Source: Bacillota bacterium (GTDB taxonomy: Bacteria; Bacillota_A; Clostridia; Lachnospirales; Lachnospiraceae). From it: a stretch of DNA of 15,911 nt. Position 1 is the first letter of the stretch, and each line of letters starts with the position of its first letter. This document shows, piece after piece, positions 1-6,282 of this stretch. The notes beneath the pieces were generated by a model, which saw only the letters and a program-made list of their open reading frames with translations, made no database searches and was not told the origin of the DNA. Made by a program: the position numbers and the translations under genes. The stretch covers positions 1 to 15,911 of the forward strand of contig JAEZSL010000277.1 in assembly GCA_023443925.1 (NCBI GenBank), read 5' to 3'.

Positions 1-29
1 TGCTGTGAACTGTTCGTATGGAATGACAT
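1..29 (-). CDS. 5' end of an unidentified gene (partial)
   Basis: Only the first nine codons lie in the window, beginning MSFHTNSSQ, so the product cannot be named. The start is supported by a good ribosome site (AAAGGTGG, minus strand, 44-37) seven bases before the ATG, and by an extended -10 element (TGGTATAAT) a short way upstream. The gene points leftward, the same direction as the esterase gene behind it, but it has its own promoter-like sequence. It could be chance, since so few codons are visible. Confidence 0.45.
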
Positions 30-55
30 ATAAGTACCACCTTTCTGATAACGCT

Positions 56-64
56 ATTATACCA
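56..64 (-). promoter_or_regulatory. Extended -10 promoter for the left-edge gene
   Basis: On the minus strand the sequence reads TGGTATAAT, a perfect -10 hexamer with the TG of an extended -10 element. No good -35 hexamer is present 16-18 bases upstream, which is tolerated by extended -10 promoters. It lies about 27 bases before the ATG at 29, giving a short leader that contains the ribosome site. Confidence 0.45.
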
Positions 65-154
65 GAAATTAAAAAAATGTGTGTAGTTTTCAAGGTGCTA
101 AGAGGGGCTATTCGACCCCAACATCATCATCTATTGAATTTTAAACTTCCACAT

Positions 155-823
155 CTAAAGTATCCAGTCTAACCCTTTGGCAATCCTTTGACCGATATCT
201 GCAAAATGATTTCCTTCATTCAGTTCAAATACCGTAGTTACTCCCATGTCCCGCAGCTGTTTTTCCGCTTTCTCGGTACAATCCTGTACGGCAGCCAGTC
301 TTTGGTTTTTCGTTACTGCCTCGTAGTCTCCCAGAGAGAAATATACCCGTTCCGGCAGACTTACCGGTCGGTTCTCTTTTATATAATCCAGGAAACCATC
401 ATACCACAGGGAGCCGGATACGGAAACTGCCCGGTTAAAAATATCGGTACGGTACAGTGCATAGATAGCAAATAAACCACCCATGGAATATCCTGCGATA
501 ATACGATGACGGGGTGAGAAGCCCAAAGTTTCTTCTACTGCCGGTACAATCTCCCCTGTAAATTCTGACAGGTAGGCATCTCCACCGCCTATAAAATTCA
601 CACCCCCTCGAAACGCTTTGGGGGCAGGCCAGGGTGATAGATCAGCTTCCCAGTCTACCTTCTCCACAGCAGCAAGTATTATCTTACGCTCCCCAAGCAG
701 CGAAACTACCTCTGTCATACCCTCAGACTCTGCATGTATATAGATAACAGGGCAATCCGCAGCTCCGGTCTGTGAATAGATTATAATGTTTCGGCTGCCT
801 ACGCTTAGAACTTTTGTATTCAT
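155..823 (-). CDS. Alpha/beta hydrolase, esterase D/IroE-Fes-like
   Basis: A 222-residue cytoplasmic hydrolase with no signal peptide or membrane segment. The nucleophile elbow GYSMGG is at residues 111-116 (Ser113), followed by SGSLWYDGF, the arrangement of the putative-esterase family that includes Fes/IroE enterobactin esterases and esterase D. The catalytic His is probably His206 in EGNHF. The acid is probably in LGDYE (Asp166 or Glu168). The start has a clear AGGAGT ribosome site five bases upstream. It is shorter than Fes, and no siderophore genes are nearby, so the substrate is open; acyl esters or short peptide esters are plausible. It is the last gene of the minus-strand run, 142 bases after the SGNH hydrolase gene, with a tandem repeat in the gap. 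Confidence 0.85.
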   Translation of the reverse strand: MNTKVLSVGSRNIIIYSQTGAADCPVIYIHAESEGMTEVVSLLGERKIILAAVEKVDWEADLSPWPAPKAFRGGVNFIGGGDAYLSEFTGEIVPAVEETLGFSPRHRIIAGYSMGGLFAIYALYRTDIFNRAVSVSGSLWYDGFLDYIKENRPVSLPERVYFSLGDYEAVTKNQRLAAVQDCTEKAEKQLRDMGVTTVFELNEGNHFADIGQRIAKGLDWIL

Positions 824-869
824 TTTTACTCCTATCGCAAGTCAAAATCCAGTCTGTATACTGCCGCCA

Positions 870-968
870 GCCTTAAGACGAAAAATATAACAGTGTCTGT
901 CAATGAAACCTTCGCCTTAAGACGAAAAGTAACCGTGTTTGTCAATGAAGCATTCGCCTTAACACTTA
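870..968 (-). repeat. Tandem repeat of 42-44 bp, two full copies plus a stub
   Basis: The plus strand has GCCTTAAGACGAAAA starting at 870 and again at 914, each followed by a similar stretch ending GTCAATGAA..TTC, and a third, truncated start (GCCTTAA) at 956. The two full units are 44 and 42 bases and differ at several positions. The stub touches the stop codon of the SGNH hydrolase gene. On the minus strand each unit carries TTGACA, but no -10 hexamer lies at the right distance, so I do not call a promoter here. Confidence 0.8.
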
Positions 969-1619
969 CTCTCTGATAAACTTTAGTACATCCTCTAATA
1001 TTGCATGGTATCCGTTGGCGTACATATGCATGCCTTCTACAGAGAATTCTTTCTTTAAATTTCCGTCCTTATCGTAAAGGTTTCCGTTTACATTGATAAA
1101 TTTAATATTATTTTTTAAAGCCATCTGCTCCAGAGCTTGATTTGCCTGCCCAATTCTGTTATTCGTCCGGATCTTTAGGACTTCCTTCATATTATCATCA
1201 CCAAAATCATACGCTCCGTTAATCGGATAGTAGGCCATGTAGTAAATCTTACACTCCGGCAGCTTCTCTTTTATTTGTTGTACAATTCTTTCACAGCGTT
1301 CCATTAATGCTTCCAGTGAATAATCCGGTGCATTTAAATCATTGGTTCCAATATTCAGAAATACTTTAGACGGCTCTAATTCAAAAATCATTTCCTCCAG
1401 ATATCCCAGCATTTCGGATGATGTGAAACCGCCGATACCGCGATTATATATCGTCTCCCTGATATCATAGTCCTGTATGAATTCATAGATGGGAAATTGC
1501 TCCATTAAAGAAGACCCGGTAAACAGGATCTGACCTTTCTTTGCATATTGATTTAATATTTTATACCGTTTTATTTTCTCCAGTTTTTCTTTATCAACAG
1601 GCTCCTTCGTATCACACAT
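966..1619 (-). CDS. SGNH/GDSL-family hydrolase (lipase/acylesterase-like)
   Basis: A 217-residue cytoplasmic SGNH hydrolase. Numbering from the start chosen here: block I is LFTGSSLME (nucleophile probably Ser37, with Ser in place of the usual Asp of GDSL); block II is NRGIGG (Gly64); block III is NIGTNDL (Asn93); block V is EGMHM with His198, where the usual Asp of DxxH is Glu195. Family members deacylate sugars, lipids or small esters; the substrate here is unknown. An ATG at 1676 would add 19 residues, but it has no ribosome site and lies almost on the predicted transcription start. The ATG at 1619 has GAGAGGG eight bases upstream and is preferred. The gene has its own strong promoter. Confidence 0.88.
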   Translation of the reverse strand: MCDTKEPVDKEKLEKIKRYKILNQYAKKGQILFTGSSLMEQFPIYEFIQDYDIRETIYNRGIGGFTSSEMLGYLEEMIFELEPSKVFLNIGTNDLNAPDYSLEALMERCERIVQQIKEKLPECKIYYMAYYPINGAYDFGDDNMKEVLKIRTNNRIGQANQALEQMALKNNIKFINVNGNLYDKDGNLKKEFSVEGMHMYANGYHAILEDVLKFIRE

Positions 1620-1684
1620 AATTAATATCCCTCTCGCTTCCCTTTTTATTCTTATCGCAATTTGATAAATAAACATTTAATACT

Positions 1685-1712
1685 ATTTTACCAAATCCTC
1701 CCCTTATGTCAA
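1685..1712 (-). promoter_or_regulatory. Sigma-A promoter of the SGNH hydrolase gene
   Basis: On the minus strand a perfect -35 TTGACA (1712-1707) is followed after 16 bases by TAAAAT (1690-1685), five of six matches to the -10 consensus. Transcription should begin near 1678, about 60 bases before the ATG at 1619. This shows the hydrolase is transcribed separately from the serine hydrolase gene before it, and argues against the upstream ATG at 1676. Confidence 0.7.
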
Positions 1713-1720
1713 TAAACCTA

Positions 1721-1773
1721 GCTGCTTACTTCTATTACTGTTGCCTACACGGAGCCGCTTACTTCTTTTACTG
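1721..1773 (-). repeat. 33-bp tandem duplication of the serine hydrolase gene tail
   Basis: Two 20-base stretches match at 18 positions: 1754-1773, which encodes the last residues of the serine hydrolase (..AVKEVSGSV), and 1721-1740, just past its stop codon. The offset is 33 bases, exactly 11 codons, so the second copy would continue the frame (..TVIEVSS, then stop) if the first TAG were read through or lost. This is consistent with replication slippage that extended or shortened the protein tail. Confidence 0.7.
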
Positions 1774-3289
1774 CCTTGCTTCCTTGCTTAAGATATTTTA
1801 TTAGTAACAGTATCTTCACCGAACCAATTGCAAAATCAATAACCCCGCTAATCAGTATAAAATATCCCAGATCCGGTAAATTAAATAAGAAAAAGGGCCA
1901 GTTCAGGCCGGTAATTCCAGGAATCAGAATTAACACCAGCACCGGTAACAGAATATGCAAAAGGATGATAGGAATGAGTTTCAGATAAATGGTTTTTTTA
2001 CCTGTCCGCAGCCGCGAATTAAAATGTTTCAGCCTTATGACGGATACAAGCAGCAGCAAAAAAACGATCAAATATAAACCTGCGTAAACCGTATAGGTTA
2101 CCACCATGGGATAATGGTTTAAATCGAGGATACCGGAACCAGGCTGGACCAAATCCGGTTCATATCCATAAAGAATGCTGATTATACCACTTTCAATTCT
2201 ATCTCTGTAACCAACTTTAAAAAGGGTATTGTAAATAAGATTGGAGGTATTATAAAGGATAACAACCCCAAGGGAGTCCTCCGGTAACAGTTTGACTTTA
2301 GACTGGAAATGGATAAACTCCCCGCCATGGTACACACTGCCCGAAGTAACATACCATCCCAGACCATAAGATACATATTCCGATACCTTTGCAGAAGGAG
2401 ACATCAATTCTTCCAGATAACTCTTTGAAAGGATTTGTTTATTTTTATAAGTTCCGTTATTTAACAAAGCTGTCATGTATTTTGAAATATCTTCCGAACA
2501 GGATATTATACCGGCTGCAGGTAGATTAAAGCTTTGATATGGCAATTCCACCGGCACGGGAAAACCAAACAGAGAACGATATCCAACCGCCATTCCATTT
2601 TCCTGGGCTTCTGCCTGGGATACATAGCTGTGCTTCATTTCCAGCGGTGCAAATATATTTTCAGTTATATACTCCTCGTAGGACTGGCCTGTAACACTCT
2701 CAATTATCTTGCCCAGAATATTATAGTTCATATTTATATATTGGAATACTTTTTTTCCGGGTTTTATCCTCTGGGCCTTAGCAACATATTCATCCATTGA
2801 CATCCTGTCGTTTTGTAAGGTTTCAAGAGTATTTTCATCTCTTTCACTGATACCGCTTGTGTGGTTAAGCAGCTCCCTGATTGTGATTTTGGCTGCCGCA
2901 GCCTTATCCGATAACTGAAACCCGGGTAAATATGTCTGTACGGTATTATCCAGATTCACTTTCCCTGCTTCCACCAGCTGCATAATCGCCATGGCAGTAA
3001 AGGATTTACTTAAGGATGCTATCATAAAAGGTGTTCCAGGTGTCACTTCTCTTCCGGTAGGATCTGCTGCCCCATAACCCTGCTGGTAAATAATTTCATT
3101 CCCTTTTACGATACCAAGAGCTAAGCCGGGAATACGGCAGGCCTTCATTTCTCCTTTAATAAAGGAATCAATTTTACGAAAATCGGGCACCGTCTCCTTT
3201 TCCTGGGCAGTTGAGGGAATGCTGGCCAGGTTAACCATACCTAGCAGCATAATAATTCCGGTCATACATTTTATTAATTTAAACTTCAT
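1745..3289 (-). CDS. Beta-lactamase-family serine hydrolase with C-terminal membrane bundle
   Basis: A 514-residue member of the class C beta-lactamase/PBP4*/D-aminopeptidase fold. A signal sequence occupies about residues 5-28. The nucleophile motif SxxK is SLSK (Ser92, Lys95). The second motif YxN is YIN (Tyr184-Asn186) in FQYINMNYN. The third motif is HGG (321-323) in place of KTG. Residues 396-417, 436-457 and 474-498 are strongly hydrophobic, so the catalytic domain is likely outside the cell, held by a C-terminal helix bundle. Family members act on D-amino-acid peptides, muropeptides or esters; the substrate is unknown, and true beta-lactamase activity is not implied. The start has an ideal AAAGGAGG site. 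It lies 135 bases after the ABC ATPase gene, suggesting an envelope role shared with the transporter. Confidence 0.9.
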   Translation of the reverse strand: MKFKLIKCMTGIIMLLGMVNLASIPSTAQEKETVPDFRKIDSFIKGEMKACRIPGLALGIVKGNEIIYQQGYGAADPTGREVTPGTPFMIASLSKSFTAMAIMQLVEAGKVNLDNTVQTYLPGFQLSDKAAAAKITIRELLNHTSGISERDENTLETLQNDRMSMDEYVAKAQRIKPGKKVFQYINMNYNILGKIIESVTGQSYEEYITENIFAPLEMKHSYVSQAEAQENGMAVGYRSLFGFPVPVELPYQSFNLPAAGIISCSEDISKYMTALLNNGTYKNKQILSKSYLEELMSPSAKVSEYVSYGLGWYVTSGSVYHGGEFIHFQSKVKLLPEDSLGVVILYNTSNLIYNTLFKVGYRDRIESGIISILYGYEPDLVQPGSGILDLNHYPMVVTYTVYAGLYLIVFLLLLVSVIRLKHFNSRLRTGKKTIYLKLIPIILLHILLPVLVLILIPGITGLNWPFFLFNLPDLGYFILISGVIDFAIGSVKILLLIKYLKQGSKAVKEVSGSV

Positions 3290-3385
3290 AAGAAACCTCC
3301 TTTGGTATGAGTACTGTTAAATCCAATATACCAAAAAGAGCATTTTGTATTTAGTGTTATTAATCATAATTTTTGTAATAAAAAT

Positions 3386-3403
3386 ATATGACAACTGACA
3401 TAT
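3386..3403. promoter_or_regulatory. Palindrome in the gap before the serine hydrolase gene
   Basis: ATATG-ACAACTGA-CATAT forms an 18-base palindrome with one mismatched inner pair (pattern ATATGnCAnnTGnCATAT). It lies about 100 bases before the serine hydrolase start and just after the ATPase stop. It could be an operator or a weak hairpin. No convincing -35/-10 pair accompanies it. Confidence 0.3.
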
Positions 3404-3424
3404 TACAGTTTTATACGGAAGGAA

Positions 3425-4096
3425 TCATTTTGAAACTCTCGGTTTTATTGCACAGCCATCCCATAACTCTATGATCCGGTCTGCATTTTTAAGTATAGTC
3501 CGGTCATGGGTCGCTATAATAATTCCTGTCTTTTCCCTGAATTTATCGAGGATATGGATTACTTCCATTGCATTATTATGGTCCAGCGAAGCGGTGGGTT
3601 CGTCTGCAAATATAACCTTGGGATCATTAATAAGTGCTCTGGCTATGGCGGTTCTCTGCCTTTGCCCGCAGGATATCTGGCCGGGCCTGCGTCCCGCCAG
3701 ATGGCTGATTTTCAGAGTTTCCAGAAGCTCCATGGCTTTATTTAGATCTTCTTTTTTCCGGGAATTAATTGGTGTCAGGACATTATCCAGTACGGTAAGA
3801 TATTCAATCAGGAAGTGTTTCTGGAATATGAGGCCAAACTTGTTTTTTCTTATCCTGGCCTTTTCATCGGCCGTATAATCCCCAATATCCACATCGTCAT
3901 AATAGACCGTACCTCCCGTTGGTGTTCTCATACCGGAGAGTACATACAGCAAGGAACTTTTACCGCAGCCGGAGGGCCCCATAATCCCCACCATTTCACG
4001 GTTATTTAAACATATGTCGATGTCTTTAAATGCATCGGTACACTCTTCTTTATTTAAATCGTAAATAAGACTAAGCTCTCTCCCGGTAATTTGCAT
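3425..4096 (-). CDS. ABC transporter ATP-binding protein (MacB/LolD type)
   Basis: A 223-residue nucleotide-binding subunit that powers the adjacent permease. Numbering from the ATG at 4096: Walker A GPSGCGKSS (40-48), Q-loop Gln92 in LIFQKHF, signature ISCGQ (141-145), Walker B VIFADE (161-166), D-loop ASLD, and switch His197 in IIATHD. The signature has Cys where the family normally has Gly (SGGQ); the other catalytic residues are intact. The ATG at 4153 lies inside the permease gene and would add 19 residues unlike an ABC N-terminus. The ATG at 4096 follows the permease stop by two bases and has AGAGGGG upstream, so it is preferred. Translation is probably coupled to the permease. Confidence 0.94.
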   Translation of the reverse strand: MQITGRELSLIYDLNKEECTDAFKDIDICLNNREMVGIMGPSGCGKSSLLYVLSGMRTPTGGTVYYDDVDIGDYTADEKARIRKNKFGLIFQKHFLIEYLTVLDNVLTPINSRKKEDLNKAMELLETLKISHLAGRRPGQISCGQRQRTAIARALINDPKVIFADEPTASLDHNNAMEVIHILDKFREKTGIIIATHDRTILKNADRIIELWDGCAIKPRVSK

Positions 4097-4098
4097 AT

Positions 4099-5241
4099 CT
4101 AGACCATCCCCTCTATAATAGCTGCCGGATCCAGGTTTTTTAGCATACTCCACACTGGTACCAGTGCAAAGATGCAGACAAAAAGAGGAATACAGGCCGC
4201 CTGGATTATAAAATCCGGTTCTATCAGTATCAGCGGTATGCCTTTTTCATTAAAAATAAACAAATTAAGTATGGCTCCAAAGGCTGTGGAGCATAGAATA
4301 CCAATTACCAGTGCGGCAAGACTAACCAGTAAGATCTCCTTGATTAAACGGTTTATGACATTGTGGGTCGTGTAGCCGATTGCACTTAGAATTCCAAATT
4401 CATTTCTTCTCTGGTTAATATTTATGTAGCTTATAAATCCGGAACATACCGTTATCATTATTAAAATCATAATATTAATAACCGTCATTATAACCGTTAT
4501 ATTACTGCTGTCATTTTTATTTTTCCTGGATATAATACCATAGGTTCTTACATCCAGCCCCTCCGCATCCGTTTCTTGGAGAAGTTGTTCCATTGTACTT
4601 TCTGAATTCTTATTTGGAATCAATATTATTCCTGTGCTGTAATCGTCAAATTCCACATGATTTTGTTCCATCCAGTATTCAAGGGAATCAAAGGATACAA
4701 TACTTTCACCATCCAGCAGCCCGACAATGATTTTTTCACCTTCTATAGTTTCATTTTGGCTTACGCTGCTGCCAATACGGTCTCCGATTGCCAGATTTTT
4801 ATTCCTGGCCACTGTTTTATGCAGGATTATTTCATTGGTGCCGGCAGCCGGCAGCCGTCCCTTTATTAATTTTAGATTCATTCTCCTGATCAGCCGTATC
4901 ATATCTTCGTTTTTTACCGTAAATACCTTACTGCCTATGCTTTTTTCAATTATACCGTCCAGGTAGGTATAATGAGCCACCCAGGGAAAAATCTTCTCAT
5001 ATTCCGCTTCCCGGCTAAAGATGCTTTCAATAATAGAGGGATTAATTACTTTAGTTTTTGCCGCTATACTGGAGTAATATTTCTGGGGCTCTACATAGGT
5101 TCTCTCAACCAGGTAAAATTCCGAAGAAATAACCATTCGTATTACATATATAACTATAATACTTAGCAATACCGGAATAAACATAAACAGGAACTTTCTT
5201 GAATTACTTAAATAATGCTTTATTGAAGAAAGGGGTTTCAT
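4099..5241 (-). CDS. FtsX/MacB-like ABC transporter permease
   Basis: A 380-residue permease with the MacB layout: one N-terminal membrane helix (about 17-38), an extracellular MacB-PCD-like domain (about 40-245, with GRLPAAGTNEIILHKTVA typical of that domain), then three helices (about 247-272, 302-330 and 344-366). The segment NQRRNEFGILSAIGYT after the second helix is the hallmark FtsX coupling region. Such proteins do mechanical work across the membrane, exporting or extracting peptides, lipids or antibiotics, rather than importing nutrients. The start has AGAAGG five bases upstream. It is the first gene after the two-component pair, separated by 390 bases of repeats. A response-regulator target here is plausible but not shown. 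Confidence 0.92.
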   Translation of the reverse strand: MKPLSSIKHYLSNSRKFLFMFIPVLLSIIVIYVIRMVISSEFYLVERTYVEPQKYYSSIAAKTKVINPSIIESIFSREAEYEKIFPWVAHYTYLDGIIEKSIGSKVFTVKNEDMIRLIRRMNLKLIKGRLPAAGTNEIILHKTVARNKNLAIGDRIGSSVSQNETIEGEKIIVGLLDGESIVSFDSLEYWMEQNHVEFDDYSTGIILIPNKNSESTMEQLLQETDAEGLDVRTYGIISRKNKNDSSNITVIMTVINIMILIMITVCSGFISYININQRRNEFGILSAIGYTTHNVINRLIKEILLVSLAALVIGILCSTAFGAILNLFIFNEKGIPLILIEPDFIIQAACIPLFVCIFALVPVWSMLKNLDPAAIIEGMV

Positions 5242-5282
5242 AGTTACCTTCTTTCCTGCACATAGCTATGCGCGTATTCGTA

Positions 5283-5301
5283 TTTCATAATATATATGAA
5301 A
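5283..5301. promoter_or_regulatory. Operator-like inverted repeat before the permease gene
   Basis: TTTCATA-N5-TATGAAA is a perfect 7-base inverted repeat, 42 bases before the permease start. Its spacing and size fit a site for a dimeric helix-turn-helix regulator such as the NarL-type regulator encoded just upstream. On the minus strand TTGAAA lies about 20 bases further upstream, but the spacing to any -10 is poor. A second palindrome, CATAGCTATG, sits at 5261-5270. Confidence 0.4.
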
Positions 5302-5500
5302 GAGTCCGGGAAGACATTTTCAAGTGCTGGCGCGCGCATCTTCCTTAAATGGGCCCTGCCCGCCAGGCTTTTTACTGTATAGTAAATTCGTAGAAATTTC
5401 CTTTATAGATACGAGTGTTAAAAGGTAAATTACGTTGATAAATATCATCGTACATATTCATAAAACACAGGTGGAGAGATCTTTTGGTACCTGCCTATAT

Positions 5501-5530
5501 AACAAGAAAGAGTCTGGCTTGCCAGACTCT
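5501..5530 (-). terminator. Probable terminator of the two-component operon
   Basis: On the minus strand AGAGTCTGGC and GCCAGACTCT form a perfect 10-bp stem with a two-base spacer (5530-5509), followed by TTTCTTGTT. It is about 100 bases past the response-regulator stop and is part of the hairpin repeat. The T-run is interrupted, so termination may be partial and allow read-through to the permease. Confidence 0.45.
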
Positions 5531-5600
5531 AGCGCTGACGCGCTGTCACGACAGTGACATCTTCCTTAAGCGCGTCATGTGCATCCTGCCTGGAAGGCTT

Positions 5601-5643
5601 TTTAATTTATAGGTAAGTTCGGAGAACTTTCCTATAAATTAAA
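5601..5643 (-). repeat. 43-bp hairpin overlapping the response-regulator stop
   Basis: Arms 5601-5620 and 5624-5643 pair with a single mismatch around a three-base loop. The arm on the gene side encodes the final residues Phe-Asn-Leu and the TAG stop of the response regulator. On the minus strand the far arm ends in an A-run, not a T-run, so it is not a classical terminator in that direction. It may instead protect the mRNA 3' end or mark the border of the repeat. Confidence 0.75.
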
Positions 5644-6282
5644 AAACTCCCTCAGAAACAAGGCGGCCTGTGTTCTGTCACTCAAACCAATTTTATCGTA
5701 AATGCTGCTTATGTAATTGCGTACTGTTCCATCGGATAGAAATAAAACGGCCGCGATCTGCTTGTTATTAAAACCCTGCGCCATCATTTTGGCGATTTCT
5801 TTTTCCCGGTCAGAAAAGGTGAACTTTTCAATTGCACGACACTTGTTTTTTTCGTCCACTACTTTTGACAGTCCCTCCGCAAGTTTCGTAACAACACTTG
5901 ACGGCATCACCAGCTTATCAGCAGCCGCATTATGTATTTCATCAATCAGTTCCGCTATTTCCATATCTTTTAAGAGATATCCTTTTGCCCCTGCTGCTAT
6001 GGCGTTTAATATATATTCATCGTCATTAAAGGTAGTCAGCATTATGACTTTGGCAGTTGAATGAATACTTTTTAATTTACGTACACATTCTACCCCATCC
6101 ATAACCGGCATTCTTATGTCAAGCAGCAGAATATCCGGTGCATGTGTTTGTGTAAGTTCAAAGGCTTCTTTTCCGTTTTCGGCGGTTGCAAGAACCTCTA
6201 AATCTTCTTCCAGATTAAGCACGGTTTTTAACCCGTCCCTGATTAATGCCTGGTCATCGGCAATGATTATTTTAATCTTCAT
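5632..6282 (-). CDS. NarL/LuxR-family response regulator
   Basis: A 216-residue DNA-binding regulator. The receiver domain (about 3-120) has the acidic pair Asp9-Asp10, phosphoacceptor Asp55 in LLLDIRMP, the Thr switch in MLTTF (83-84) and Lys105 in GYLLKD. A LuxR/NarL helix-turn-helix covers about 153-212 (FSDREKEIAKMMAQGFNNKQIA.. with TVRNYISSIYDKIG as recognition region). It should be phosphorylated by the kinase encoded immediately upstream; the genes overlap by 11 bases and an AAGGAG site lies inside the kinase gene, so translation is coupled. The closest functional class is LiaR/DesR/VraR-type. The last residues FNL are encoded by a repeat hairpin, so its natural C-terminus may have been altered. 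Confidence 0.95.
   Translation of the reverse strand: MKIKIIIADDQALIRDGLKTVLNLEEDLEVLATAENGKEAFELTQTHAPDILLLDIRMPVMDGVECVRKLKSIHSTAKVIMLTTFNDDEYILNAIAAGAKGYLLKDMEIAELIDEIHNAAADKLVMPSSVVTKLAEGLSKVVDEKNKCRAIEKFTFSDREKEIAKMMAQGFNNKQIAAVLFLSDGTVRNYISSIYDKIGLSDRTQAALFLREFFNL

Larger units (their letters stand above)
5244..5640 (-). repeat. Structured gap with two diverged copies of a hairpin repeat
   Basis: The gap between the response regulator and the permease holds two related blocks, about 5298-5405 and 5506-5640 on the plus strand. Shared landmarks in order are GAAAGAGTCYGG (5298, 5506), CATCTTCCTTAA (5337, 5558), CCTGCC, GGCTTTTTA (5366, 5596) and an A/T-rich palindrome. Copy two is more intact, with nested hairpins at 5509-5530, about 5536-5576 and 5601-5643. 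On the minus strand, short open frames run through it: 5461-5372 (29 codons from ATG, no ribosome site) and 5339-5244 (31 codons). They look like translated repeat rather than genes. I have an unverified recollection of similar repeats across Lachnospiraceae genomes. Confidence 0.75.

Noticed and set aside
870..968. Short regular repeats that might be a CRISPR array
   Set aside because: Only two full units, the units differ throughout, there are no distinct repeat and spacer parts, and no cas genes are present.
1620..1676. N-terminal extension of the SGNH hydrolase from an ATG at 1676
   Set aside because: No ribosome site, and the predicted transcript starts at about 1678. The ATG at 1619 has a good site and a family-like N-terminus.
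1745..3289. Calling the serine hydrolase a beta-lactamase resistance gene
   Set aside because: The SxxK/YxN/HGG motifs define a broad family of peptidases and esterases. The C-terminal membrane bundle and HGG motif do not point to antibiotic hydrolysis.
3471..3878. 135-codon plus-strand open frame across the ABC ATPase
   Set aside because: It is a shadow of a well-conserved gene on the other strand.
4097..4153. Longer ABC ATPase start inside the permease gene
   Set aside because: The extra residues (MEYAKKPGSGSYYRG..) are the permease tail in another frame and do not resemble an ABC N-terminus. The ATG at 4096 fits.
5372..5461. 29-codon minus-strand open frame (MNMYDDIYQ..) before the permease
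   Set aside because: No ribosome site, it lies within repeat DNA and ends in the repeat palindrome. Kept only as part of the repeat entry.
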